64,000 bases of DNA from Dromiciops gliroides (taxonomy: Eukaryota; Chordata; Mammalia; Microbiotheria; Microbiotheriidae), in contig NC_057866.1 in the NCBI RefSeq assembly GCF_019393635.1, positions 5,048,223-5,112,222 of the forward strand. Reading direction: 5' to 3'. Positions 37,701 through 50,873 of the stretch are shown here, in pieces. The position numbers and the translations under genes are program-made. Position 1 is the first letter of the stretch, and every line of letters begins with the position of its first letter. The notes below the pieces were generated by a model that was not told where the DNA came from, searched no databases, and worked only from the letters and a program-made list of their open reading frames with translations.

Positions 37701-40700
37701 TCAGAGTGACTAATGACGTCCACCAAACAAAAGGCTTCGAGGACCTCCAAGAATGAAGGAATTTCTTCTTTTTGGTGGGTGAGGTGGGGAGCAAGGTGGA
37801 AGGGAGGAGGCTCCCTTCCTAAAAACTATATCCTTACACCTACCACCTGCTGGTGGGCGAGACAGAACGACTCTAGACCGAGTCACATCACAAGAAGGCG
37901 AGTGAGGCATTCGGGTACTTACTTTTTGTCAGGGAAAGAAAATGAGTGTTTGTCTTGCAAGTTGCAAAGGCCAGTGCTTCATCAGTCCAACACTAAGTCA
38001 GTGGCGAGGGGTGATAACTACCCAACGGGGAAGGCTGGAAGTGTTGTCCAGGCTCCCGAGGACAGTGGGCTGCCCCGGGCCAGAAAGGCACATGTAACAA
38101 GTACCGCTGGGCTCTGCCTGACTCAGAAATCCCAGAAATGCGGAGAACAGTCCATTGCCCCAAGACTGAGGGACCCAAGTACTGTAGTATTGTTTTCCTT
38201 TCCCAGACTGATTGGGGGAGGTTCCCCCCTCCTTCCATGAGTACTTCCGCCCCATCTTACCTTTCTGTGAAGCGTGTTTCTCGGTTTTGCCTTGGTATTC
38301 GAAACCCACAGCCGACTATGAAAGACAAAAGAAGTCTATTCATCCTAAGACCCCAAACCATTCCCTAAGCTCAGAGTAATTAGGACTCAGTCAGCCCAGG
38401 GACCCTGGAAGATCTCCCAGCAAACTGAACCCACTGGAGCAAACCAATGAAGTCCATTCATCCCTCTGCCCTGTCTTTTCTTTTACCTTCAAGAAGGTCA
38501 TTTTTCTCTAAAAGAGGCAGCTGATGGCAGAGCAAATAGAGTACTGGGCCTGAAGCTCAAATCCAGCCTCAGACACATCCTATCTGAGCAAATCACTCAA
38601 CCTCTGTCTACCTTAGTTTACCCAATAGTAAAAGGGGATAAAGGCACCTGCTGTGCAGGTTGTGAGGAACAAATGGAATAACATTGCACAGTAGACACAT
38701 AGTAGGTACCTTTTTCTCTCCATCCCCTTCTTCCACCTCCTAAACAATAGCAGCTGAGGAGAATTCCTTATGATGGTTATGTAAATTAGAGACTCAGGAG
38801 GCTGAGGTTCCAGGAAGTTGGATTTTATCATCTTTGTCAAAGGGGCACCTCTGTGGTCAGTTTGGGTTTTTTCATATAAATCAGAAAAAAAGCATAGAAT
38901 TTGTAGCCCCTGACACCAGAGGCTCAAAGATCTGGAGCTGTAAGAGTTGCCTGAAGCCACCTAGACTCAATGTGTGGAGGAGAACAGTCCTGGGGCCTAG
39001 GAAAGTGACATGACCAAGGTCACACAGATAGGAAGCCTCTGAGACTGAGCTCATGAGGGCACCACTGTCCGTGAATACAGAGAGGTCTGCCAGTTAGGGA
39101 CATTTTCCATTTATTCCGCAATTCCAAGTTCTCAGGTGTCTTTTTCAAGGTCATGGACCATTTTCATTTCCTCATACAACCCGCCAGAGACTGAGGAGTC
39201 CAAATGCAGAGCTTCTGATTTCACAAATGAGCAAAACAAGTCCTTCTGTTTTTCCATTCTATGTTGGCTCTTGTTTCATTAAGAAACTTTTATCCTGTGA
39301 GATTTTTTTTCTCATTTCCTATTTCTTTTTTACTGTTTTAGGAATTACAAACTGAATTTTATCAAAGACCAACTCCCAGGACCTTCCTTCTGCTGTTCCC
39401 TTTCACCTGCTCTGTCTCTAAGAAGCACTCACTGATTTGTCCCCTTGCTAGATGTCAGTTCCTTGTGGGCTGGGACAGTTTTGCTTCTCTCTATTCCCAG
39501 AATTTAGCACAGTTCAAGTGTTTAATAAATGCTGGTTTGGGGGCAGCTAGGTGGCACAGTGTATATAACACCAGCCTTGGATTCAGGAGGACCTGAGTTC
39601 AAATCCAGGCTCAGACACTTGACACTTACTAGCTGTGTGACCCTGGGCAAGTCACTTAACCTTCATTGCCCCACAAAACAAACAAACAAATAAATAAATG
39701 CTGGCTCACCAACTACTTCTATTGGTTTTGGTTTCTTTATTTTAAAAATGTGTGAGGAGGCAGCTAGGTGGGGCAGTGGATAGAGCACCAGCCCTGGAGT
39801 CAGGAGGACCTGAGTTCAAATCTGACTTCAGTACCACCTGACATTTATCAGATTTGCCAATATGACAAAAAAGGAAAATAATAAATGTTGAAGAAGCTGT
39901 GGAAAAATTGGAACACTAATGCATTGTTGGTGGAGCTGTGAACTGATCCAACCATTCTGGAGAGCAATTTGGAATTATGCCCAAAGGGTTATAAAGCTGT
40001 GCATATTCTTTGACCCAGCAATACTACTTTTGGGTCTTTTTCCCAAAGAGATCATAAGAAAAAGGAAAAGGACCCACAAGTACAAAAATATTTATAGCTG
40101 CTCTTTTTGTGGCGACAAGGAATTGGAAATTGAGGGGCTGCCCATCAATTAGGGAATGGCTGAAAAAGCTGTGGTATATGAATGTAATGGAATTCTATTG
40201 TCCTGTAAGAAATGATGAGCAGGAGGAGTTCAGAGAAACCCGGAAGGACTTGCACGGACTGATAATGAGTGAGATGAGCAGAACCAGAAGAACATTATAC
40301 ACAGTATCATCAACATTATGTGTCAATCAACTGTGATAGACTAGGTTCTTCTCACCAATCCAATGGTACAAGAAAGTTCCAAAGGACTCATGATGGAAAG
40401 GACTCTCCAAATCCAGAAAAAAAAAAAAAAGAACTGTGCAATATGGATGCTGATTGAACCATACTACTTCTTTTATTTTTGGTGCTGTTGCTTTTCTTTT
40501 TTGAGGTTTTTCCTTTTTGCTGATTCTTCTCTTATAACATGACTAATGCAGAATTAATGTTATTATACATATATAACCCACATCAGATTACCTGCTGTCT
40601 TGGGGAGGGGGAGGAAGGAGGGAGGGAGAAAAATTGGAAACTGGAAATCTTATAAAAACAAATGTTGAAAACTATCTCTACATGTAACTGGAAAATAATA

Positions 40701-43700
40701 AAATACTTTTATTAAAAAAAAATCTGGGGGCAGCTAGATGGCGCAGTAGATAGAGCACTGGCCCTGGAGTCAGGAGGTCCTGAGTTCAAATCTGGCCTTA
40801 GACACTTAATATTTACTAGCTGTGTGACCCTAGGCAAGTCACTTAACCTCAATTGCCTCACAAACCCCCCCCCCCAAAACAAAAACAAAACAAAATCTGT
40901 TGGGGTAGCTAGGTGGTGCAGTGGATAGAGCACCAGCCCTGGATTCAGGAGGACCTGAGTTCAAATCCGGCCTCAGACACTTTACACACTTTCTAGCTGT
41001 GTGACCCTGGGCAAGTCATTTAACCCCAATTGCCTCACCCCAAAACAAAACAAAACAAAAAAATCTGACCTCAGACACTTGACAATTACTAGCTGTGTGA
41101 GCCTGGGCAAGTCACTTAACCCCAACTGCCTCACCAAAAAAAAAAAAAAAAAAGTGTGTTGTGGGGGCAACTAGGTGGTGCAGTGGATAGAGTACTGGCC
41201 CTGAAGTTGGGAGGACCTGAGTTCAAATCTGACCTCAGACACTTACTAGCTATGTGACCCTGGCTAAGTCACTTAACCCCAATTTCCTCAGACATCCAGG
41301 GCCATCTCTAGTCATCCTGATGTCTATCTTGCCACTGGACCCAGATGGCTCTGGAGGTGACAGTGATGTTGGTGACCTTGCACAGCCCTCCCTCACTTAA
41401 ATCCAATTCAGTGCAAGTCATGATATCAACCTGATGAAAGATAAACGACGACTATGTGTGTTGTATTATGCTGATAATTTTTCTGATATTATACCAGCCT
41501 GGGATAGTTGGGATAAACTACATTTTATTTTGACAAAGTATCTATTTGTTTATATTTTTATACATACACATACATAAAGCATCAAATACATATATATATA
41601 TATACACACATATATGATATCAAATACACACATATGATGTATATGTATATGATATACACCTATATGTGTGTGTGTATCTCTTTAGTATTTTTGTATCTCT
41701 ATTCATTTTTAAGTGGTTTATGATTTTCCTTTATAGGACTGTGTTTAGTGGGCCAGGTAAAAGGTATACAAGAGCGCCCATTTCCCCCTATATTCATGAA
41801 TCATTTCCTCCACAAAAATCCTATCAAAATACGTCACCCTACATGGAGGTGACTCACGCTTCTCCAAGACTACGCCCATGAAGGGGCACTCGGGCAGGTT
41901 CTTCCTGAAAGGGCTCTGAGTGCGGCCCCAGTGACTGACAGGCTGTGCCTTCCATACTAACCCAGCCAAGCAAGGAAAGCTTCGTCACCAGGGAGGTGAC
42001 TGCCAAATGATGAATCATTTGGCCACCACGACCCACAAAGGCAATGGTCTTCCGTGTCATTCGGCCAAGATGTCTCCAGCACACTGAGAGGAGAGGCTTG
42101 GACAAGGGCAATGGACATGATGTGGGGAAATGTTTTGACGGCGACATTTTCTGCATCTCAGGTGGTGGAAGAGCCACATTTGGATACCTCGGTAGCTGAT
42201 GTGTTTGATGAGGATGCGGAAATCAAAGGAATGCCCATCCACTGGGGGCAATGGATCCAAGACCATCCCAAAGGACTAGTGAGGAAGCAGATGATCCACC
42301 TCAGAGAAAGAAACTGCTATGGATGGAACCCAGATGGAAGCAGGCTGGTGGTCACTTTTTTCATTTATCTGAGTCTTCTTATACAAAAAGACTAATATGG
42401 AAATGTTTTTACATAATTGCAAAAACTGAAAAAAAAAAAAGAAAATGGAACCTAAGAAAAAGCCGCTGGACAAGTTAGTCACGAGGACTCAAGGACCATA
42501 AAGTCCTGCCTCCCCATCTATCAGATGAAAACCAAGGCCCAAGGAGCTTATGTGATTTTCCCAAGGTCACCCATGCATTATGTATGTGTGGTTGGGGGGG
42601 GGGGGTACGCCCTTGTCCTGTGACTCTAGGGCACTTCAAAGCTTTTTTCTTTTGTTTTTTTTTTTAATTAACACTTTATTTTTCTAAATTACATGTAAAA
42701 ACAATTAACAAACTTTAAAAAAAAAATTGAATTCCAAATTCTCTTCCTCCTTCCCTTCCCCCTCCTTGAGAAGGCAATTTGATATACAGATTATACATGT
42801 GCAGTCATGCAAAACATTTTTCCATATTAGCCCCATTGTGAAAGAAAACACAGACCAAAAAGAAAAACAAGGTAAAAAAATTCTCATTCACTCTGCACTC
42901 AGACGCCATCCATTCTCGCTCTGGAAGTAGAACGCATACTTGATGATGAGTGCTTTGGAATGGCCTTGGATCATTCGGTTCTTTTTTCAGTCTATCAGGT
43001 CATCTCCCAATATAGTTGCAATATATTTGCAAGTGGTTGTTGCTGTTCAGTCATGTCTGTGACCCCATTTTGGGTTTTCTTGGCAGAGATACTAGAGTGG
43101 TTGGCCATTTCCTTCTCTAGTTAATTATATAGATGAGGCAACTGAGGCAAAAAGATAAAGTGACTTGTTCAGGGACACACAGTAAATGTCTGAGGCCAGA
43201 TTTGAAGTCAGAAGAACTCCAGGCCTGCTGCTCTAACCACTGTGGCACCACCTAGCTACTCCTATTAGGAAATGGGGACGATACTAAATGATTGGAGTGG
43301 GGGCAGGGGAGGGGTGCCAATGGTGTTTCTCCATCTCTGAGATCTTGATGAGAAGACACGAGACCTGGCGGATAGCTGGACCCAAAGAAAAAATCTATTC
43401 TACTTTATTGGGCTGTTTTCTTTCCCTGTTAACCTTTGGAATTGGTTTGGCTACATCCTGATTACAAAGTACTCTGATCATCTTTTCATCAATTGTAAGT
43501 AAGTAGGCCAACAGGTACGAAGTAAACAAGTGAACTTGAAAGGGCATCACAGGGAGCAGTGGCCACTCGCTACCAGGGGATCTGCCATGGCGTCCACAGC
43601 AAGTAGCTCTTGGGCTGAGCTTTGAAGGAGGCAAGAAGCAGAGATGAGGAGGGAGAGCCGTCCCCACACAAAGCAGAGCCTGGGCAAAGTCACAGAGATG

Positions 43701-45813
43701 GGAGATGGAGTTGTTGAGTGCTGTGGGCCAGGGGTAAGCCATTCTGACTAGACCACAGTGTAGGTGAAGGAGGTCTGGAGATGAGGGCTAGGAGCATACT
43801 GAGAAAGGCTTGGCAGAGGAGTTTTAATTAGATGGTGTTTTTCTGACTCCTTCATTAACCCACTTATTCCTTAAAAGAGGTTTTTTTTGTTCCCATGGAG
43901 AACTATGGCTTTTACTCAGTTTAATATTTACTTCTAATGACACAGATTTGAAAATGTAGCATGCATAATTTCTATCTTTTTCTGGTTTCAAAGGTCTTTG
44001 GGGACGAGCTTGGCTAATGGGTCCAAGTGTACTTGAAAAGAAACTGCATCTTTCACTCACTTCCCTCCAAAGGCCTCTAAAGGAAGCTGCCGCATCAGGG
44101 GCTTCTGTATGTAGGTCGGTCACCTCATCATCTGCGTTTAGACATGTGCAGTCACAGGTCTGTGGGGAAGAGTTCCCTGGAAACACAGCCTTGGACACCT
44201 GCTCTTTTTCCTGTGCTGTTTTTCAGAAATCCAATGATGCTCTGGTATGGTTTTTAAAATTTATTTTTGTTGTTGTTGTTTTTTGCAGGGCAATGAGGGT
44301 TAAGTGACTTGCTCAGGGTCACACAGCTAGTAAGTGTCAAGTATCTGAGGCCATATTTGAACTCAGGTCCTCCTGAATCGAGGGCTGGTGCTCTATCCAC
44401 TGCGCCACCTAGCTGCCCCTGGTATAGTTTTATAATAGCATTTTTTTTCTTTTCTTCTTTCTTGAAGCTTCAAAAGCTTTTTTTTGTGTCTTTTCTCATT
44501 TTTCTTCCAAAATTCAACAATCTGTGCATTGGTGAACTCTAGGTGGGATTTCTTCATGCAGGAATTGTCCTTTGCACTCGCAGAATGTTACCTGCTTTAT
44601 TCCCTAGGGAACATTGTCTCATTGGGTCCTCAGTAGGAGGCTTTGGTCTGCTATGGTATCTTTGGGAATCCCAAGTGACCCAGTGTTTATATTCCTTACC
44701 CTTACTGCCTGAATCAATTACTCTGCCTGTACATCAATTAGCTGCTCTAAGTCTTATTTCCTGGGCTTGCTTTTGGTTTTAGTTTGATTATCTTATACAT
44801 CTGAATTATCTCATAGATTTGAATTTCTTCAGTTAATTTGTTGTACTCATTGAGATTTTGAATTTTTAGTTCTATCTTTGAAATCTCCCTAATTGTTCCA
44901 TCATTCCTCTTGGTGTCTGGAGTCTTCCTTTAACACACTTATTATCTGATTGACTGCACCCTTTGGTGACTGACACTAACTTTTACTTCTAAAGCCATTT
45001 ATCCCATAAATCTTTTGACATAATTCCTTTACATGCCATTTTTGGTGGATTTACTTATTCTTTCAGATCAAGAGAAGTTCCAGTAGAAAGAGGCAGATGG
45101 GGGTTATGAAGAACTTTGAACAGCAAAGAGGAGATGTGATATTTGATCCTAGAAGTAGCAGGGAGTCACTGAGATTTCTCAAATAGAGAGGGGACGAGAT
45201 CAGACTGTGCTTTAGGAAGATCAATTTCTCAACTAAATGGGGGATGGACAGGAGCGGGGAGAGACCTGAGGCAGGCAGAGCTACCTCAGAAGTCATAGCT
45301 TTAGTGGAGGTAGAGGAGTGATGAGGGCCTGTGGGAGGAGCAGCAAGGGGGAGAATGTCAGAGGAGAGAAGGGGGGGGGGATAAAGGCAGAATGGCAGGA
45401 CCTGGCAACAGACTGAATGTGGGGGTGAGTGTGAGAGAAGAATCAAGGAGGGTGTTGAGCTTGAGAACCAGTGTGAACAGGAGGTCGATGGTGCCCTCGA
45501 CAGCAATGGGGAAGTTTGGAAAGGTGGAGAGCTTGCAGGGAGAGATGACGTGTTCAGTTTTGGACACGTTGAGTGTAAGACACTTCCTGGATGACCAGTC
45601 TGAGATGTCTGAAAGGCAGCTGGACATACAAGACTGGAAGTCAAAGGGGAGGTTAGAGATAGGTAAAGAAATCTGAGAATCATCTCCATTGAGATGATGA
45701 TTGGATGCTTGGGAGCAGATGAGACAGTGTAGGGAGAGGAGAGAGGAGGGCCTTGGGGGAATCTCCATTGCCAGTGGGCATGACCCAGATGAAGATCTAG
45801 CAAAGCTGTGTGC

Positions 45814-45858
<45 letters not shown>

Positions 45859-48800
45859 GGAGGAGGAGAACCAGGAGAGAGAGAAGAGAGCACCAAGGAG
45901 AAGCTTATCAGAAAGATAAAGACTGAGGAAAAGCCATCCGTCTGGTGATCAGAAGAGAGATCACTGGTAACTTGGGAGTGGGCCCTTTCAGTTGAACACT
46001 AAAGTTGGAGGCCAGATCATGGAGAGTTAAGAAGGCGAGAGGGAAGGAAGAGGAGGCACCTGTTGTAGACAACCTTCTCCTGGAGTTTGGTCATGAAAGG
46101 GAGGAGAGATAGGGGATGATGCCACTGGGGAGGAAGCATTCACATGACAGTTTTTTGCAGATGGGGGATACATAGGGAAGTTTGTAGAGGGGAGGAAAGC
46201 AGCTAGTAGTTAGAGAGATAGTGAAGATAATAAGTGAGAGAGAGGAAGTAATCTGCCTCAGGTGACAGGATGGGATGGGATGGGATGACTTTTGTGTGTA
46301 GAGGGGTTTGCCTTAGCAAGGAAAAAGGGCTACTCATTATGTGAGGCAGGGCTGAAGGTGGAGATAGTGGCAGAAGGCATCTGGGTGATGTGAGATAAGG
46401 AGAGAAGGACCTTTTCACGAATGGTCTCTTTTTTTTTTTTAGAGAGCTATAGGAGAGGAGGCTGTAGGTTTGAGAAGGGATGAAAAAGTTTGGAAAAGCC
46501 GTTTTGGAAAGTGTAAAAGGCTTGCCATGCTGCAGTGAGAGCCCAACGCGACATAAATCTGCAGAGAATCTAGTCTACACGGCTTCATGATTTTCTCTAA
46601 CACTGTTTAGCAGCACAGGTGTGGGAGCAGAGGTAGCAGATGCTAGAAGCCATCCAAGGCTGAAGCTTGGAAGTCGAGCAAGATCTTTGATAAGATAGAG
46701 GGCCCAGGGAGTCCAGAGAAGAGGACAGTGTAGCATTGAACTTTACCAAGGGTGTGGCTCGTTGTAGGGGCAATGGCCAGGGAAAGAACTGAGGGGTCAA
46801 GGGATTAAAGGTTACATGAGGATAAAGAGTAGGGTGGTGAGGCAGAGGCAGAGGGAGAATGACAACAAATTGTGATCAGCTGGGAATTTCAGAGATTATG
46901 ATCCTGGAAGAGGCACACCCTCTCCTGAGCACCATGTTTCTGGTAAATTTTCACTCTGGCAGTCTTATAAGATGTTCAAAAATGTTCAAAATCAAGAGCA
47001 TTGAATTTGCAGAAAGAGGGCCCGAGTTCAAATCCCAGCTCTGTCCTTCACACCCCGGGCAAGTTACTAATTCTCTGAGCTGCAGTTTCCTCAGTTGTCA
47101 AAGGGTAGTGGAAGCAGGAGGTGAGAGGCAGGAAGGATGGACCACTCAGGTCCCTTCCAGACTGAAATCTGTAATTTGATGATTGTGGCAGGTGTTACTC
47201 AGTTTTTCAGTCCCATCCTACTCTTTTCTCCAGTACCTGGGCTAAGAGTTTCCAGTCCCTGTCTGCCCACTGAAATGCCAGCCCCTGGGGACACGACTCG
47301 CCTGAGCCCACGAGATCCTTGCTTAAAGGAGCAAGCATCAGAGATCCGTCACTTACCTGATCCACTCTATCCATCTGGACCCCAAATTTGCCACCAAAGC
47401 CTCTCACGGAGTCAACTTGAGAACAATGTTTGGAAAGTTTAGACTGATATTCATGGCCAACGGCAGACTGAAAGAGAGTTTTGAAAAGAAAAGTTACACA
47501 GCGGATGAGCAGCTTCTTCTACACTTTATCACACGAGGCACAAACAACCAACATGAAACTCTCAGCCTAGAAAAAAAAGTATGTGGGGGGGAGGGGTTTC
47601 CTTTTTTGTTCCAAAAGGATTCGCTGTTGAGTCACGTTGGCATCGTGGGCCATCTGTGATGTCTGGTTGTTTTCAAGTTCAGCGAACGTGGAAACTGCGC
47701 CTCAAAAGCTGGAGCCCCAGCCAAGCTGAGAGTAGCATCAGGACCCGAGAAAGAGAGATCTTTGGACAGGACACCAGGTTTCTGTCCAGACCACAGTGAT
47801 TAAAGATGTCATGGTAAACTCCGGGGCAGGAAGCTCCCTTTCCTAATGCGAGTCAGCACCTTCTCATCCTCAACACTGTCTGGGGCATGGAGAAGGGACT
47901 TGCCCAGGGTCACACAGCCAGCACGCACTAAGGGACAAGGCTTGATCCCCCATCTTTTCAGCTCTCAGGGCTTCTCTCACCCCACGGCACCATGCTGTCT
48001 TTTAATAAGCTAAGGCATTGCTAAGAGAAAGACTCATACAAACCCATATGTTTGATTTGCATTTTTATCACATGCATTATGGATGTGAATATGTCATAAG
48101 GCAAAAAAAAAAAACCCTCAAAACATATCACTTCTACTGTCAACAACCTTGTTGATTCCTGGAGCCTTCCGTTCTCTGGGCAAAAATGCTGAAGTAATTT
48201 CTTTCCAGTGCTTCAGCTAAGCAACTGGTTAGTCTTAGTTGGGAAGCTAGTCCTAAAGTATTCACCTGTAACACATGACAGTGTGGTAAAATAATGGAAT
48301 TTGGCTGACTGATTGGGATGGGCCACACCTGGCCTGTGCTGAGTGACTATGCTGCTGATGTCAGCGGGAGAAAGCACTCTCCGATGGAGTTTGAAGGGCC
48401 CCCCTTTTTGTGGGGAGGGAGAGTAAACACTGAGGGGAGCTCAGTTTTTTCCCAGTTGGTGAGCTTCGGGAGTGGATGAGAGAGAGCATTTTTCCTGGAA
48501 GTTTGTCCTGTGGGCCCTGGCTGCATAGCTGTTTCCTACTGAAGCTACGGACCCCAGGGGGTGAGTTAATAAACGAGCCTAGCTCTTTAAATTAGCTGAG
48601 CTGGAAGCGAGTTTGGGGATTGTATAGACTCAGGTTAGATTTAGGGGGATTATCCATTTTTCTTTTTCCCTATTCCCTTGTCTTTGACTTTATTAATTTC
48701 ACCTTTGCTGTGTATTTTATTCCCACTAATAAAATCTGATTCGTTTGTGGAAAAGAGGCTGTGAGGCTCCTTTCTTATTGGCCTCGGAGAAAGATCTCAA

Positions 48801-50815
48801 GGAAGTTCAGAGGGGAGGGAGCTTTGGGCCTAGAGGGCCCTCATTATTTTCCGAACCCCAATATTACAGTGAGCCACCCAATTAACCCTCTACATGTTAA
48901 ATTTGGCCCTCACAACAGAAGGAAGGGCAGAACCAAGAGGTGACCTGTCCCCAGGGAGAAGCCTGAACATGATGGAAGCAGACGTGGCTCTGGCATCATC
49001 ACTTTGGGACTTGGGCAAGTTACAACCTCTTTGTGCCTCAGTTTCCTCATTTAGAACACTTATGTCACAGCAGTATGGCGAGAACATCTGTTAAACCTTA
49101 AAGTCCTGGGGCAGCTAGGTGGCGCAGTGAATAGAGTACCAGCCCTGGATTCAGAAGGACCTGAATTCAAATCTGGCCTCAGACACTTAACACTTACTAG
49201 CTGTGTGACCCTGAGCAAGTCACTTAACCCCAATTGCCCTGCCAAAAAAAAAAAAAAAGAAAAGAAAAAAGAAAAGAAAAGAAAGAAAGAAACGTGTAAA
49301 ATGGGGTAAGGGGAGGTAGACTAGAGGGCTTAAAAAAATGAAAATTTTAAAAAATTTTAAAAAACCTTAAAGTCCTTATAATGGCACTGACGATGTTCAG
49401 AGCCCTGCCCACTACTCTACACAGGTTTTCAAACTAATATTACATCATCATCCTGAATCATAAACTCTAGCAGAATGCAGTACCATGTTCTGGCAGTTTT
49501 CTAGACACTTACAAAGAGTCGGTGGCTGGAACCTCCCCCCAGTCTCCATTCCCTCATTCCTACTGGACATTTCCTTTCCCCCTCAGTCCTTCTTGTGCCC
49601 CTCACTCATGTTTCCAAAGTATCAAAGACACCCCTAGTAATGGGCTTGGGAGAACTCACTCTGCTCTGCAGTTTGACCAGTCACAGGCTCCCTCAAGTGA
49701 GCAAAGCCCCAAGGCACCAGCGTGAGCTCCCAAAGCCCTTGCTCTGGCCTTAGAAGCATCCGATGATCCAGGACTGCACAGTCATCTGATGCAGCAGTGG
49801 GGGCCAGTCTTGGCTTCACCCTGCCTCGGATGCTTGGAGCATCCATGGCCCATGACCTTTTTAAGTCTCAGTGTCCTTATTTGTAAAATGAGGGGAGCTT
49901 CCAGCTCTCGAGTCACTAGGAGTGAAGGAGGCAAACTGAGCCGGGCTCCATATCAGCTCCCTCCTCATGAAAGCAGAGATGCAGGAAACTAATAATTGCA
50001 AGAGGCAGCCCATTTCCTGTCGGCTTGGACTTCATCCAGCCCTTGTACTTCCTACTGTCATTCAAAGCATTCAGTAAGGGGTCTAAGGGACACAACTACT
50101 GTGTGGGTGCTGGGCTTAACTCCTGTGCTTCTTGGTGATGACAGTTTGATGAGGGGAACAGGGAAGGTAGGAGGGGACAGTCAGTGAAGTGACAATGATG
50201 CCAGGGTGGTAAGGGAGGAAACCACCCCAGTTAGCCAGACCTGCGCCTTGGTTTCCCCTGTTTCCCCTTCCTCCACAGCTCCCGCTGTGGCCTCAGCAAG
50301 GAGTCCTGCTGACTCCTGTGTGTATGTGGACCCCCTCCTTCCAGGTTCCTTTGGGGTAGAAGCATTGGGGCTGGGAGGGGCAGGACAAGCTTTTAATTTT
50401 CTTTTTCACATTAAAGGGTGTGTCCCAACTGCAGAAGGTTTTGCAAAATGGGTTCACATACTCTACAAATGTCAGTTCTTGGTCCCAGCCCTACCCTCTG
50501 TGCTCTGGGACAGGGGGAACTGGAGAAAGGAAAAGACTAGACAAAACCTGACCTCACCCTCCTACCCAGCACAGTGACCCAGCCTGGTTGGGATCATAAA
50601 CTCAAACAAAAATAATTCCTAAAGCCATCCTTCCCAAATACTCCTAGTAACCAGGGGTGTAACGGAAAGACATGGAGAATCCAGCTACTCTGCACTCCAC
50701 CCCTAGCAGTGGGCAGTTTGTACCCAGTACCAGAAACCCTGAGCCACACCCGTCCCACTGATCCTCATCGATCACTTTGCTAGCAGGGCAAGTATTTTAG
50801 GGTCAAAGGAGGTAG

Positions 50816-50873
<58 letters not shown>

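Larger units (their letters stand above)
39754..41152 (+). mobile_element. WSINE1-like SINE split by an L1 and two more SINEs
   Basis: The host SINE's 5' half is 39754-39831 and its 3' half 41061-41152, rejoined by the duplication AAATCTGACTTCAG / AAATCTGACCTCAG (39818-39831, 41061-41074). Between them lie the L1 3' end and two tail-to-head SINEs. Confidence 0.88.

Noticed and set aside
45063..45896. 277-residue open frame on the minus strand
   Set aside because: It is an overlapping frame of an L2 relic plus the (CAGA)n repeat; composition is S/L/P-rich and no domain or start context supports it.
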